Source: a bacterium | GTDB lineage: Bacteria > Patescibacteriota > Saccharimonadia > Saccharimonadales > Saccharimonadaceae | NCBI GenBank assembly: GCA_029565375.1 | Contig: JAKQOF010000032.1 | Span: forward strand, 1-10,546 | Direction of reading: 5' to 3' | Length of the DNA: 10,546 bases | In this document: one piece after another, positions 1 to 6,496 of the stretch | Position numbering within the stretch: the stretch's first letter is position 1 | Layout of the letters: every line of letters begins with the position of its first letter | Translations under genes and position numbers: made by a program | The notes under the pieces: model-generated | The model's database searches: none | What the model was told of the DNA's origin: nothing | What the model saw: only the letters and a program-made list of their open reading frames with translations

Positions 1-397
1 CTAAACTTGGTTGGTGAATCATTACTTTCGCGTGTGGCAGTGCAAATCGCTTTCCTTTTGTGCCGCTTGATAGCAAGAACGCTCCCATGCTCGCCTGAAG
101 TCCAATGCCGATTGTCTGCACGTCTGGCTTAATAAACTGAATCGTGTCGTATATAGCCATACCGTCATACACACTACCACCAGGGCTGTTAATATACAGC
201 TTGATGTCCTTTTTTGGGTCCTCGTAGGCAAGGTGCAGCAACTGCGCAACAACCAAGTTTGCTGTGTGCTCGTTCACTTGCTCACCCAAAAAGATAATCC
301 GCTCGTTTAACAGTCGTGAATAGATATCAAAGGCTCGTTCACCCTCAAATGTCTTCTCAATAACCGTTGGTACCAAATAGCTTGATGGTTTACTCAT
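1..397 (-). CDS. clpP: ATP-dependent Clp protease proteolytic subunit ClpP, 5' part
   Basis: Serine protease subunit that forms the ClpP barrel and degrades proteins unfolded by a Clp ATPase in the cytoplasm. Only the first 132 codons are present; the gene runs off the left edge. The translation contains the ClpP core: [18 protein letters not shown], then QASMGAFLL with the nucleophile serine in ASMG, then [14 protein letters not shown] with the catalytic histidine in MIHQP. The catalytic aspartate would lie beyond the edge. The start is the ATG at 397-395 (MSKPSSYLV); an ATG 5 nt upstream hits a stop after three codons. No Shine-Dalgarno is visible. The -10 box ends 6 nt before the ATG, so the mRNA is probably leaderless. 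A CIRCE operator overlaps the promoter, so HrcA heat-shock control is expected. Identification is secure. Confidence 0.96.
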   Translation of the reverse strand, partial: MSKPSSYLVPTVIEKTFEGERAFDIYSRLLNERIIFLGEQVNEHTANLVVAQLLHLAYEDPKKDIKLYINSPGGSVYDGMAIYDTIQFIKPDVQTIGIGLQASMGAFLLSSGTKGKRFALPHAKVMIHQPSL

Positions 398-403
398 ACA
401 TCA

Positions 404-432
404 ATTGTATACAAATCTAGCACTCGTTGCAA
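404..432 (-). promoter_or_regulatory. clpP promoter (leaderless start)
   Basis: Read on the minus strand: -35 TTGCAA (432-427), 17-nt spacer, -10 TACAAT (409-404). Six nucleotides then separate the -10 box from the ATG, so transcription should begin at or next to the first base of the clpP start codon. The -35 box lies inside the spacer of the CIRCE palindrome and one CIRCE arm occupies the -35/-10 spacer, so bound HrcA would block RNA polymerase directly. Coordinates are read from the sequence; activity is inferred. Confidence 0.75.
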
Positions 433-445
433 GTGAGTGCTAGAT
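415..445. promoter_or_regulatory. CIRCE operator (HrcA-binding inverted repeat)
   Basis: Perfect 11-bp inverted repeat ATCTAGCACTC / GAGTGCTAGAT (415-425 and 435-445) with a 9-nt spacer. The inner part is the CIRCE consensus GCACTC-N9-GAGTGC. In other bacteria this element binds HrcA, the heat-shock repressor of groE and dnaK operons. Here it sits over the clpP promoter and also just upstream of the large RNA on the other strand, so it may control both directions. hrcA itself is not in this window. Confidence 0.93.
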
Positions 446-459
446 TCATGTCATAAGGA

Positions 460-1155
460 TATGTTTAACCCTCGTACTTCTACGAGGGTTGTGTGCTACT
501 GGGGACAAAGGAGCAATCGCTCAACTAGTTGTCCCGCAGAGCGGGTGGAGGAAGGAATCACCAATACCACCACCCGCTCTCTCCCTTTCGGGAGCCTCGC
601 GGTTAGCCGACCGCGAAGATTAGGTGCGACGACACCCCAAGACCAATCCAGTGGAGTGTCGTCGCGAATCGAGGTGAGGAGTCTCGACCCGTTACTCGGC
701 GTGAGCCGAGCCTTTTCTGTAGAGAGACAAGCCCTACAGAAGCTTTGGATGAGCAATCGAGACGACCGATTCCTAGTGTGTCGTCAAACGATTTGCTCAT
801 CCCACCTGTTCGCACTAGGTGTTTTCGGAAGGCCAGCCCGCGGCTGAGGCCGGCCATCCTACCAGATATACCCGAGCACTACGTACGCGTAGTATCGCGT
901 CAAAGGTATATTACGTTTGGTGCGAGGGTGAACGAACCCGTGAAGGAACGTCCACCCCCGACTTTATTTCAGTGAAGCGTCAAGACGTCGCTCTGCCAAT
1001 CCGAAGATGCAGGCGGTTAGTTCTTGACGGAAGTGACCTAGGGCCACACGACCGACAGCGTCGGTCTTTACGGCTGCCTTCCCGCGCGTTACCACAAGAC
1101 TACAGCTGAAAGATAATACCATCTAAAAAGCGCTCCGGCAAGCAGGAGCGCTTTT
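460..1155 (+). ncRNA. large structured non-coding RNA, unidentified family
   Basis: About 690 nt without a plausible protein; the open frames here have no start signals and no protein-like composition. The plus strand is packed with long helices: 467-476/481-490; 502-508/529-535; 538-548/570-580 (11 bp); 581-585/590-594; 597-603/610-616; 626-635/656-665 (10 bp); 695-700/705-710 closed by a GTGA loop; 715-722/734-741; 747-756/793-802 (10 bp); 761-765/781-785; 866-872/905-911 enclosing 878-883/888-893; 978-985/1022-1029; 1050-1056/1060-1066. The segment 772-780 pairs with 811-819 (9 bp, one G-T) across the 747/802 helix, making a pseudoknot. A terminator on the same strand closes the unit. A weak extended -10 (TGT plus CATAAG, 449-457), 19 nt after TTGCAA at 427-432, would start the RNA near 464, just before the first hairpin. 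I looked for RNase P, tmRNA, SRP RNA and group I/II intron cores and did not find them. Boundaries and strand are inferred. Confidence 0.65.
1126..1155. terminator. bidirectional intrinsic terminator between the RNA and tig
   Basis: Stem GCGCTCC (1130-1136) / GGAGCGC (1145-1151) with loop GGCAAGCA, flanked by an A run on the left and TTTT on the right. It works as a Rho-independent terminator on either strand: for the structured RNA on plus and for tig on minus, whose stop codon lies 18 nt away. Confidence 0.85.
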
Positions 1156-1172
1156 GTTCATAAAAATTGTGT

Positions 1173-2459
1173 CTATTTTGTATTCAATTCAACCAGGCGT
1201 TCAACTGTTTTTTCGGTCAGCAAACGGTTTGCGATATCACGCTGCACCTCTGGCTGCTCAAACTGCTTCAGCGCTTGTGGGTTGTTTGCATATTGCTGTT
1301 TGTACAACTCGACATGTGCTGCTAGTTCGTCTGTCGTAGCGTCAATCTTCTCAACCTTGCTCAGCTCGGCCAGTACCAATCCAGCTTTCACACGCTTCAC
1401 GGCAGTTGGCTTAACTTCCTTTTCGATCCAGTCTTCTTTGTCTTTAAACTTCTGTGCAATCAAATAATCATCAAGCGACAAGCCTTGGTACATCAAATTA
1501 CGCTCAAAGTCTTGCTCAATCGACGCAGCTTGATCTGTAATCAAAACCTCTGGAGTAGGCACTTTGCTTTTCTCGATCAATTGACCAACCAAGTCATCTT
1601 TCAACTTGTCGCGGCTTTCACGTTCCTTTTGCGCAGCAAGTTCACGTTTAATGTCGGCCTTTAGTTCTGCAACTGACGTAAACGGACCAGCCTTCGCCGC
1701 GAACTCATCATCGACTGCGGGTAGTGTTTGGTCTTTGATCGCCTTGAGTGTGGTCGTAAAGGTCACTTTTTGACCCTTCAAGTCAGCGACGTGGTAGGTG
1801 TCAGGGAAGCTCAGCTCTAGGTCAAACGTATCACCAGGTTTATGGCCAACAATACCTTCTTCAAATCCAGGAATAAACGAGTTACTTCCCAGTGTCAGCG
1901 CATAATCAGTCGCTGTGCCGCCGTCAAAGGCAACGTCATCTCTTTTACCAACAAAGTCGATAATCGTCTCGTCACCGTCTTTGGCGGCACGAGTCACATC
2001 AGTCTTTACAGCAAAGCCTTGGCGCATACGCTCAATCACGTCGGTCACGTCACTCGCCGCAACAACTGGCTTTTCAATTGTCGCCTTTAACTTTTTGTAG
2101 TCGCCAAGTGTAATCTTTGGTAAAATTTCAGCTTCAGCCGTAAATTCTACAGTCTCACTAGGGACAAACTTTTTCACTTCAACCGTAGGACGATCAAGCG
2201 CCTGAATTTTTTCTTCAGTAAAGGCAGTTGCGACAGCTTTGCTAATCGCATCGTCTAAGGCTTGTTCTTGTAGTTTTGCTGGATCTACATTTTTCTGTGC
2301 AACCGCTACTGGCACTTTTCCCTTGCGAAAGCCAGGGACTTTCACATCACGGGCAAGCTTGGTCAATGCAACTTGCTCTGCGTCGGCAAGTTCGCTTGCT
2401 CCTAGTACTATTGTGAGTTCAACTTTGGTATCTGATAGGTGTTTAATGGTGGTTTTCAT
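1173..2459 (-). CDS. tig: trigger factor, ribosome-associated chaperone and peptidyl-prolyl isomerase
   Basis: Binds the ribosome near the exit tunnel and shields nascent chains; also has prolyl isomerase activity. At 428 aa it has the usual trigger-factor length and order. The N-terminal ribosome-binding domain carries the signature GFRKGK at residues 43-48. An FKBP-type domain lies at about 160-243 (GDETIIDFVGK, then FIPGFEEGIVGHKPGD). A long helical C-terminal chaperone domain (about 250-428) contains many Lys/Glu-rich helices. I start at the ATG at 2459-2457. A TTG two codons upstream is in frame, but it lies closer to the -10 box than the expected transcription start. No Shine-Dalgarno is present. 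The gene follows hisS by 29 nt and has its own promoter there, so it can be expressed separately from the upstream operon. In many bacteria tig neighbours clpP; here the structured RNA lies between them. Confidence 0.96.
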   Translation of the reverse strand: MKTTIKHLSDTKVELTIVLGASELADAEQVALTKLARDVKVPGFRKGKVPVAVAQKNVDPAKLQEQALDDAISKAVATAFTEEKIQALDRPTVEVKKFVPSETVEFTAEAEILPKITLGDYKKLKATIEKPVVAASDVTDVIERMRQGFAVKTDVTRAAKDGDETIIDFVGKRDDVAFDGGTATDYALTLGSNSFIPGFEEGIVGHKPGDTFDLELSFPDTYHVADLKGQKVTFTTTLKAIKDQTLPAVDDEFAAKAGPFTSVAELKADIKRELAAQKERESRDKLKDDLVGQLIEKSKVPTPEVLITDQAASIEQDFERNLMYQGLSLDDYLIAQKFKDKEDWIEKEVKPTAVKRVKAGLVLAELSKVEKIDATTDELAAHVELYKQQYANNPQALKQFEQPEVQRDIANRLLTEKTVERLVELNTK

Positions 2460-2468
2460 ACTCAAACG

Positions 2469-2497
2469 AGTATACCAAAGGAGATGATCTATTCCAA
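2469..2497 (-). promoter_or_regulatory. tig promoter inside the end of hisS
   Basis: On the minus strand: -35 TTGGAA (2497-2492), 17-nt spacer, -10 TATACT (2474-2469). The ATG of tig begins 9 nt after the -10 box, giving a leader of 0-3 nt. The -35 box overlaps the last hisS codons (Leu-Glu-stop). Activity is inferred from the match. Confidence 0.7.
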
Positions 2498-3820
2498 ATC
2501 AAGAATGTCGTCATCGTCGGTCACACGGCGACGATCGCGCATCATGCTGACAATCCGAGCGAATCCGACTTTTTGTTCTTCGGTACTGGTGGTGTCTTTA
2601 AGCGTATAGACTTCGCTCTTCACTTCGTCTTCGCCAATAAACAAAAGGTAGGGAATGTTCTTTTTCACAGCGGTCTTAATCTGACGATCTAGTTTGCGGT
2701 CAGTAATATCCAGTTCAACGTTCACACCTTCACTACGCAAGTGTCGTGCCAACTTGTCAGCGGCCTTTTGCACGTCGCCCAAAACAACAATATAAATATC
2801 TGTGGTCGACGTTAGCTTTGGCAGCAATTCGTGCACTTCCAAAAACTTTTCGATCATCGTTCCACCTGGCGCCATACCAACTGCCGATATTGGCTCTGCA
2901 CCAAATAGTCCCACCAGGCCATCATAACGGCCACCGCCAAACAACGAACGACTGTTTTCCTCGTGGGTATCAAACACTTCAAAGACTGTTCCGGTGTAAT
3001 AGTCAAAGCCACGCATCAATGTGATATCAAACTTTGCGTTCTTGACGCCGGCTTGCTCCAAAATAGTAAACAACTCCTCTAGTTCAACTGCAGGCAGACT
3101 GGTTCGAATGTCTGTCGGCAGATCAGCGATGTTCTTTGCGCGTAACAACGTTTGCAGTTTTTTCAACCGCTCACCACTCTTGTCATCAACTATGGCAGTC
3201 GCCTGATCAGTAAAGTCGCTTTCGCTAATCTTGTCCTTGCGGTCAAGTAACTTAATCATCGCCTGCGTTGCTTTGGCGTCAAGCTCCAGGTACTCACTCA
3301 TCATCAGATTGATGAAGTTACGATTATTCACCCGAATGACGTAGTCTTTATCCTTCGCACCAAACTCTTTCATAATGGCATTTGCTACCGCAATCACCTC
3401 TGCATCTGCTGCAATTGTGTCGACGCCAAAGATATCAACGTTCAACTGCCAAAATTCGCGTTCACGGCCGCGTTGTGGACGCTCGTAACGCATAAAGTTA
3501 GCAACGCTATACAAACGCGCTGGATACGCCAATTCTTGTCGACGCGCAGCCACCATACGACTGACACTCGGTGTCATCTCGGGACGAATAGCAACCACGC
3601 GACCACCGCGATCAGTAAATGTGTACGTTTGCTCATTTGCAAGCTCTTGCCCACTCTTGGCAGCATATACTTCCAACGGTTCTAGCGTCGGCGCACCGTA
3701 CTCTTCGTATCCGTATCGCTCCGACACGCGTCGCCATACATTAAAGATATAATTTTGAATCCGTTTATCTTCCGGATAATAATCGCGTGTGCCTTTGTAT
3801 GGTTGTGATGATAGACTCAT
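2489..3820 (-). CDS. hisS: histidyl-tRNA synthetase
   Basis: Charges tRNA-His with histidine in the cytoplasm. The 443-aa protein has the class II HisRS layout. It shows the N-terminal YKGTRDYYPED, EPLEVYAAKSGQE near residues 47-59, IRPEMTPSVSRMVA (79-92), motif 2 ERPQRGREREFWQLNVDIFG (113-132), the histidine-specific RGFDYYTGTVFE (270-281), LFGGGRYDGL (293-302) and a C-terminal anticodon-binding domain from about 340. Motif 3 reads AVGMAPGGTMIEKFL (313-327): the usual Glu-Arg is replaced by Thr-Met. The tail is acidic (four Asp in a row, 435-438). The frame is open further upstream, but the ATG at 3820-3818 is preferred: AAGGA lies 6 nt before it and the homology starts there. It follows the nucleoside hydrolase by 13 nt, so read-through is likely. 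Confidence 0.95.
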   Translation of the reverse strand: MSLSSQPYKGTRDYYPEDKRIQNYIFNVWRRVSERYGYEEYGAPTLEPLEVYAAKSGQELANEQTYTFTDRGGRVVAIRPEMTPSVSRMVAARRQELAYPARLYSVANFMRYERPQRGREREFWQLNVDIFGVDTIAADAEVIAVANAIMKEFGAKDKDYVIRVNNRNFINLMMSEYLELDAKATQAMIKLLDRKDKISESDFTDQATAIVDDKSGERLKKLQTLLRAKNIADLPTDIRTSLPAVELEELFTILEQAGVKNAKFDITLMRGFDYYTGTVFEVFDTHEENSRSLFGGGRYDGLVGLFGAEPISAVGMAPGGTMIEKFLEVHELLPKLTSTTDIYIVVLGDVQKAADKLARHLRSEGVNVELDITDRKLDRQIKTAVKKNIPYLLFIGEDEVKSEVYTLKDTTSTEEQKVGFARIVSMMRDRRRVTDDDDILDLE

Positions 3821-3833
3821 AGTTTTTCCTTGT

Positions 3834-4742
3834 TTAAATTGTACCATTAAGCGTCGCCAGAAAAAGTCCTTTAACACGACTCGCATCGACATCCCTAGCA
3901 ACAAGCGACCCTGCTTTACTATCACCTAATGTCGTCATGCCGTAGTCAGGACCTCCATCTAGATTAACCCTCACTTCTGAATTTATCGTAGTGAATAGTG
4001 TCGGATTTAGTATGTAAGCTACAGCCAAAAGGTCATACATTACTCCTCCTTCAAACGTCTCAAAGTCATCATTTTGCTGGTAATATGTAATATAGGCCGC
4101 TGTTAGTTTTAACATAGCGTCTCTCATCCCTTCGTTCCTTATTCGATTAAACACATCAGTCGTAAAAACAACTTTTCGACACACATCAGCCGGTATTAGT
4201 ACGGTTCTAATCGGGGCTGACAAAACTATTTGTAATGCGAGAGGGTCATTATAAGCATTAAACTCCGCTTTGTCGGTAATGTTGCCTGCAGCATCAATAA
4301 CACCAGCCATAACCACCACCTGACCAATCTTTGCTACAACATCTGGATAGTTTTTTAATATTAAGGCAATATTTGTAGCAGGGCCAATAGCAACAATGTC
4401 AATCGGTTCATTGGCCGAGCGTAGTTGCTCAACAATAAACTTCTGTGCGCCGGCTTGCTGTTGAGTGCGGTTAGTTTTTAGCTCAAGCCCTCCCAAGCCG
4501 TTCTTACCATGTGAGCTAGCACGTTTTGACTTACCATTCATCGGACGACGTGCGCCTGCATACACTGGTGTATTCTTTTCTAGCAAGTCAACGATCGTCA
4601 GCGCATTCTGAGTCGAATCCGCGACCGATGAATTGCCAAATACTGTCGATACTCCTATTACGTCGAGTGGTGACGACAGTGCAAACGCAATGGCAAGCGC
4701 GTCATCAACACCAGGATCTGTGTCTATGATAATTCTATTCAT
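3834..4742 (-). CDS. inosine/uridine-preferring nucleoside hydrolase family protein
   Basis: Cleaves the N-glycosidic bond of ribonucleosides to base plus ribose, a salvage step. The 302-aa length is typical of the family. The calcium-binding signature DTDPGVDDALAI starts at residue 7 (Asp7, 9, 13, 14). HGKNGLGG (78-85) holds the conserved His, PATNIALIL lies at 121-129, and AEFNAYNDPLA (159-169) is the AEFN substrate loop. VMYDLLAVAY (234-243) carries the distal metal Asp237. In many members this Asp is preceded by His, which acts in catalysis with purine or inosine substrates; here it is Tyr236, so specificity cannot be assigned. The ATG overlaps the stop codon of the upstream PRTase-HAD gene as ATGA, indicating translational coupling. 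hisS follows. Confidence 0.92.
   Translation of the reverse strand: MNRIIIDTDPGVDDALAIAFALSSPLDVIGVSTVFGNSSVADSTQNALTIVDLLEKNTPVYAGARRPMNGKSKRASSHGKNGLGGLELKTNRTQQQAGAQKFIVEQLRSANEPIDIVAIGPATNIALILKNYPDVVAKIGQVVVMAGVIDAAGNITDKAEFNAYNDPLALQIVLSAPIRTVLIPADVCRKVVFTTDVFNRIRNEGMRDAMLKLTAAYITYYQQNDDFETFEGGVMYDLLAVAYILNPTLFTTINSEVRVNLDGGPDYGMTTLGDSKAGSLVARDVDASRVKGLFLATLNGTI
3838..3846 (-). promoter_or_regulatory. possible internal extended -10 promoter for hisS
   Basis: Minus-strand TGG followed by TACAAT (3846-3838) overlaps the last codons of the nucleoside hydrolase. Transcription would start near 3831, giving an 11-nt leader that includes AAGGA. No good -35 box is visible. It may let hisS be expressed independently of the upstream pair. 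Confidence 0.4.
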
Positions 4743-6295
4743 GACTGTAGCGCCTCAATAACGCGCAGAGTATCGCTTGTTGATTGTACTAATCGCCCTG
4801 CCATTCCAAGCGCTTCTGCTGGCAAAATATCGCTAGTCATTTGATCGCCAATCGATACCATGTTGCTCGGATTATAGCGACCTGCAAGTACTTCCATCAC
4901 TTCTTGCTTACGACCATACGACTCACCAGAATATACTGCCTCAAACGCGTCCTCTAACCCCAAATACTCAAGCACATTCTTCGCCCATGCGCGTGGTGCC
5001 GCGGTTAACAGAATTAACTTGATTGTGTCAGAACCAATACTGCCACCCGCTGTATCCAATAGCTTTTCAATGAGCCGTTCGTCCCGCTTCACAATTCCTT
5101 CCGGATCTATATCCCATACTGTGTCAAAATACACACTTCGCTCAACGCCATATTCTTGTTGAAGATAGGCGCTTATCCCAATTGGGTCATTCAATCCTTT
5201 TGCTAAAACATCTTCAGGATCAGATTCACCAATATTATCTTTTATAAATCGGAGCGCATTTGCTTCAACACGTTGCTTTAGCTGTGAGCTATCGTATCCT
5301 GCATCTTTATCAGACACCAAATCATATAGCGTGCCGTCCATATCAATGATTACCACCTGGCGCTGTTGTTCGCGAGCCACTATTTCACGGCACATTTGCA
5401 AATACTCAACAACATTTGTGTTGAGAGTGATCGGAATAGTTTTATCAATATTGGTTGGTACTGCATACCCTGCTTTCACCATGTCTCTGACCGTCAAAGT
5501 ACCGAACCTGTCTTCATAGGACCGCAACAAATCTGTTTGCGCATCCAATATCTTAGTGCTGATATCAAAAAAATCCGGCCGCATATTCAAACTTGCCGCT
5601 TCTCCATTTGCCCACGGCGCAATATACGGTACCGTTGAGGCTGCGCGACCACTCTGACCCTTTTTATTTATCTTTCCGCCAAACATACTGAAGTCGCGCA
5701 AATCAATCCACTCCTCCAATTGCGGTATTATTGCCACTCCGTCAATGTCAATACCATCAATCGTCGCATCTCTCGACTGCAAAAAGCCGATCGCACCCAC
5801 AACATCAATGCCAACTTGTTCAACTCGCTTTCGGACGTCACTCACTGTGCCGCCACTAAAGAAGCCGTCGTCGACCAAATATAGCCTCTTATTGTCTGTC
5901 TCAGCATACGTGTCCGCCATAGTTTCTACCTGTTCGCTAGGACTCGGTTGACCAATGCGCGATATTTTTTGACCATCGTAGCTTCTTGTAATCGAAAACC
6001 GTTTTATCCTATCGGCATACATCGGGTCATTCTCGATATTACGCCCTAAATACCTATCCAAAATAAGACATACCGCGTATGGGTCAGCGTCGAGGGCGGA
6101 GGTCATCCTCTCGGACACTGCTACATCTATCGATTCCTCATCAAAGACGCGTATCGTTGATTCTAGGGACGAGTCCGACAATATTGTTGCTACTCTGCCC
6201 AGATACAATGCGTTACTTTCTTTGTCCACGCCACCATATAGATCTTGTACTATTGCGCCTGTGTCTTCTGTTAAGACATACTCACCATTTTTCAT
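4739..6295 (-). CDS. phosphoribosyltransferase-like / HAD hydrolase fusion protein
   Basis: A 518-aa two-domain protein. The N-terminal half (about 1-300) contains LYLVDDGFFSGGTV (138-151), which resembles the PRPP-binding loop of type I phosphoribosyltransferases (acidic pair followed by a Gly/Ser/Thr-rich turn). The C-terminal half (about 313-518) is a HAD-superfamily phosphohydrolase with all motifs: IIDMDGTLYD (nucleophile Asp318, acid/base Asp320), LILLTAAP (Thr431), GRKQEV (Lys463) and SIGDQMTSD (Asp484, Asp489). The HAD part resembles nucleotidase or phosphoglycolate phosphatase types, but the substrate is unknown. GGAGA lies 7 nt before the ATG. The 4-nt overlap with the nucleoside hydrolase gene implies a shared pathway in base, nucleotide or nucleoside interconversion. 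The PRTase assignment rests mainly on one loop; the HAD assignment is firm. Confidence 0.82.
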   Translation of the reverse strand: MKNGEYVLTEDTGAIVQDLYGGVDKESNALYLGRVATILSDSSLESTIRVFDEESIDVAVSERMTSALDADPYAVCLILDRYLGRNIENDPMYADRIKRFSITRSYDGQKISRIGQPSPSEQVETMADTYAETDNKRLYLVDDGFFSGGTVSDVRKRVEQVGIDVVGAIGFLQSRDATIDGIDIDGVAIIPQLEEWIDLRDFSMFGGKINKKGQSGRAASTVPYIAPWANGEAASLNMRPDFFDISTKILDAQTDLLRSYEDRFGTLTVRDMVKAGYAVPTNIDKTIPITLNTNVVEYLQMCREIVAREQQRQVVIIDMDGTLYDLVSDKDAGYDSSQLKQRVEANALRFIKDNIGESDPEDVLAKGLNDPIGISAYLQQEYGVERSVYFDTVWDIDPEGIVKRDERLIEKLLDTAGGSIGSDTIKLILLTAAPRAWAKNVLEYLGLEDAFEAVYSGESYGRKQEVMEVLAGRYNPSNMVSIGDQMTSDILPAEALGMAGRLVQSTSDTLRVIEALQS

Positions 6296-6328
6296 AATGA
6301 TTCTCCATGTAAAATATTTTTAATAACG

Positions 6329-6358
6329 AAAAACGCCGAAGCGATGTTCGGCGTTTTT
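6329..6358. terminator. bidirectional intrinsic terminator
   Basis: Stem ACGCCGAA (6333-6340) / TTCGGCGT (6347-6354), loop GCGATG, with A and T runs on either side. On the minus strand it closes the short transcription unit starting at 6444 and insulates it from the PRTase-HAD operon, whose ATG is 34 nt further on. Confidence 0.88.
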
Positions 6359-6384
6359 ATTCAAATATTATTTACAAAAGAAAA

Positions 6385-6444
6385 TTAACCGACATGCTCC
6401 GGCAGAATATGTACATGGTGCTGTTGGTTATATTGATATACCAT
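6385..6444 (-). CDS. 19-aa leaderless ORF in its own transcription unit (or a small RNA)
   Basis: The frame ATG (6444-6442) to TAA (6387-6385) encodes MVYQYNQQHHVHILPEHVG, with four His and three Gln. It is far shorter than usual gene calls, but its setting is strong: a near-consensus promoter places the transcription start exactly on the A of its ATG, as for clpP and the SRAP gene, and a terminator follows. The transcript would be about 115 nt. There is no Shine-Dalgarno, membrane segment or cysteine. It is not a leader peptide for the next operon unless the terminator is conditional. It may be a true micro-peptide, a regulatory RNA that happens to start with AUG, or both. I recognise no family. 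Confidence 0.5.
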   Translation of the reverse strand: MVYQYNQQHHVHILPEHVG

Positions 6445-6450
6445 AGTTTC

Positions 6451-6479
6451 TTTATAGCATATAGTTCATGTTTATTCAA
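6451..6479 (-). promoter_or_regulatory. strong promoter of the 19-codon minigene
   Basis: On the minus strand: -35 TTGAAT (6479-6474), 17-nt spacer, extended -10 TGC plus TATAAA (6459-6451). The predicted start is 6444. It lies just downstream of the methyltransferase stop codon, in AT-rich non-coding sequence. It is one of the best promoter matches in the window. Confidence 0.75.
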
Positions 6480-6496
6480 GTTTATCGAGAAATAGA

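Noticed and set aside
915..950. Minus-strand T-arm-like sequence (GGGTTCGTTCACCC followed by TCGCACCA) suggesting a tRNA or tmRNA end
   Set aside because: The loop lacks the conserved A of TTCRA, and no acceptor-stem partner or tmRNA 5' end is present nearby.
936..960. GGAACGTCC-like match to the RNase P RNA P4 5' strand, and GAGGAAGG at 549-556
   Set aside because: The matching CR-V strand near the 3' end is absent, the order within the RNA is wrong, and the surrounding bases do not fit the consensus.
437..1109. Open frames on both strands inside the clpP-tig gap (up to 136 codons)
   Set aside because: They lack start signals, overlap each other on both strands, and their translations are Arg/Ser-rich and unlike proteins; the DNA is instead constrained by long inverted repeats.
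2476..2486. AAAGGAGATGAT on the plus strand looks like a Shine-Dalgarno plus ATG
   Set aside because: It lies between two minus-strand genes, and no coding frame follows it on the plus strand.
3821..3925. 35-codon N-terminal extension of HisRS
   Set aside because: It would overlap the nucleoside hydrolase end, shows no HisRS homology, and the ATG at 3820 has a Shine-Dalgarno.
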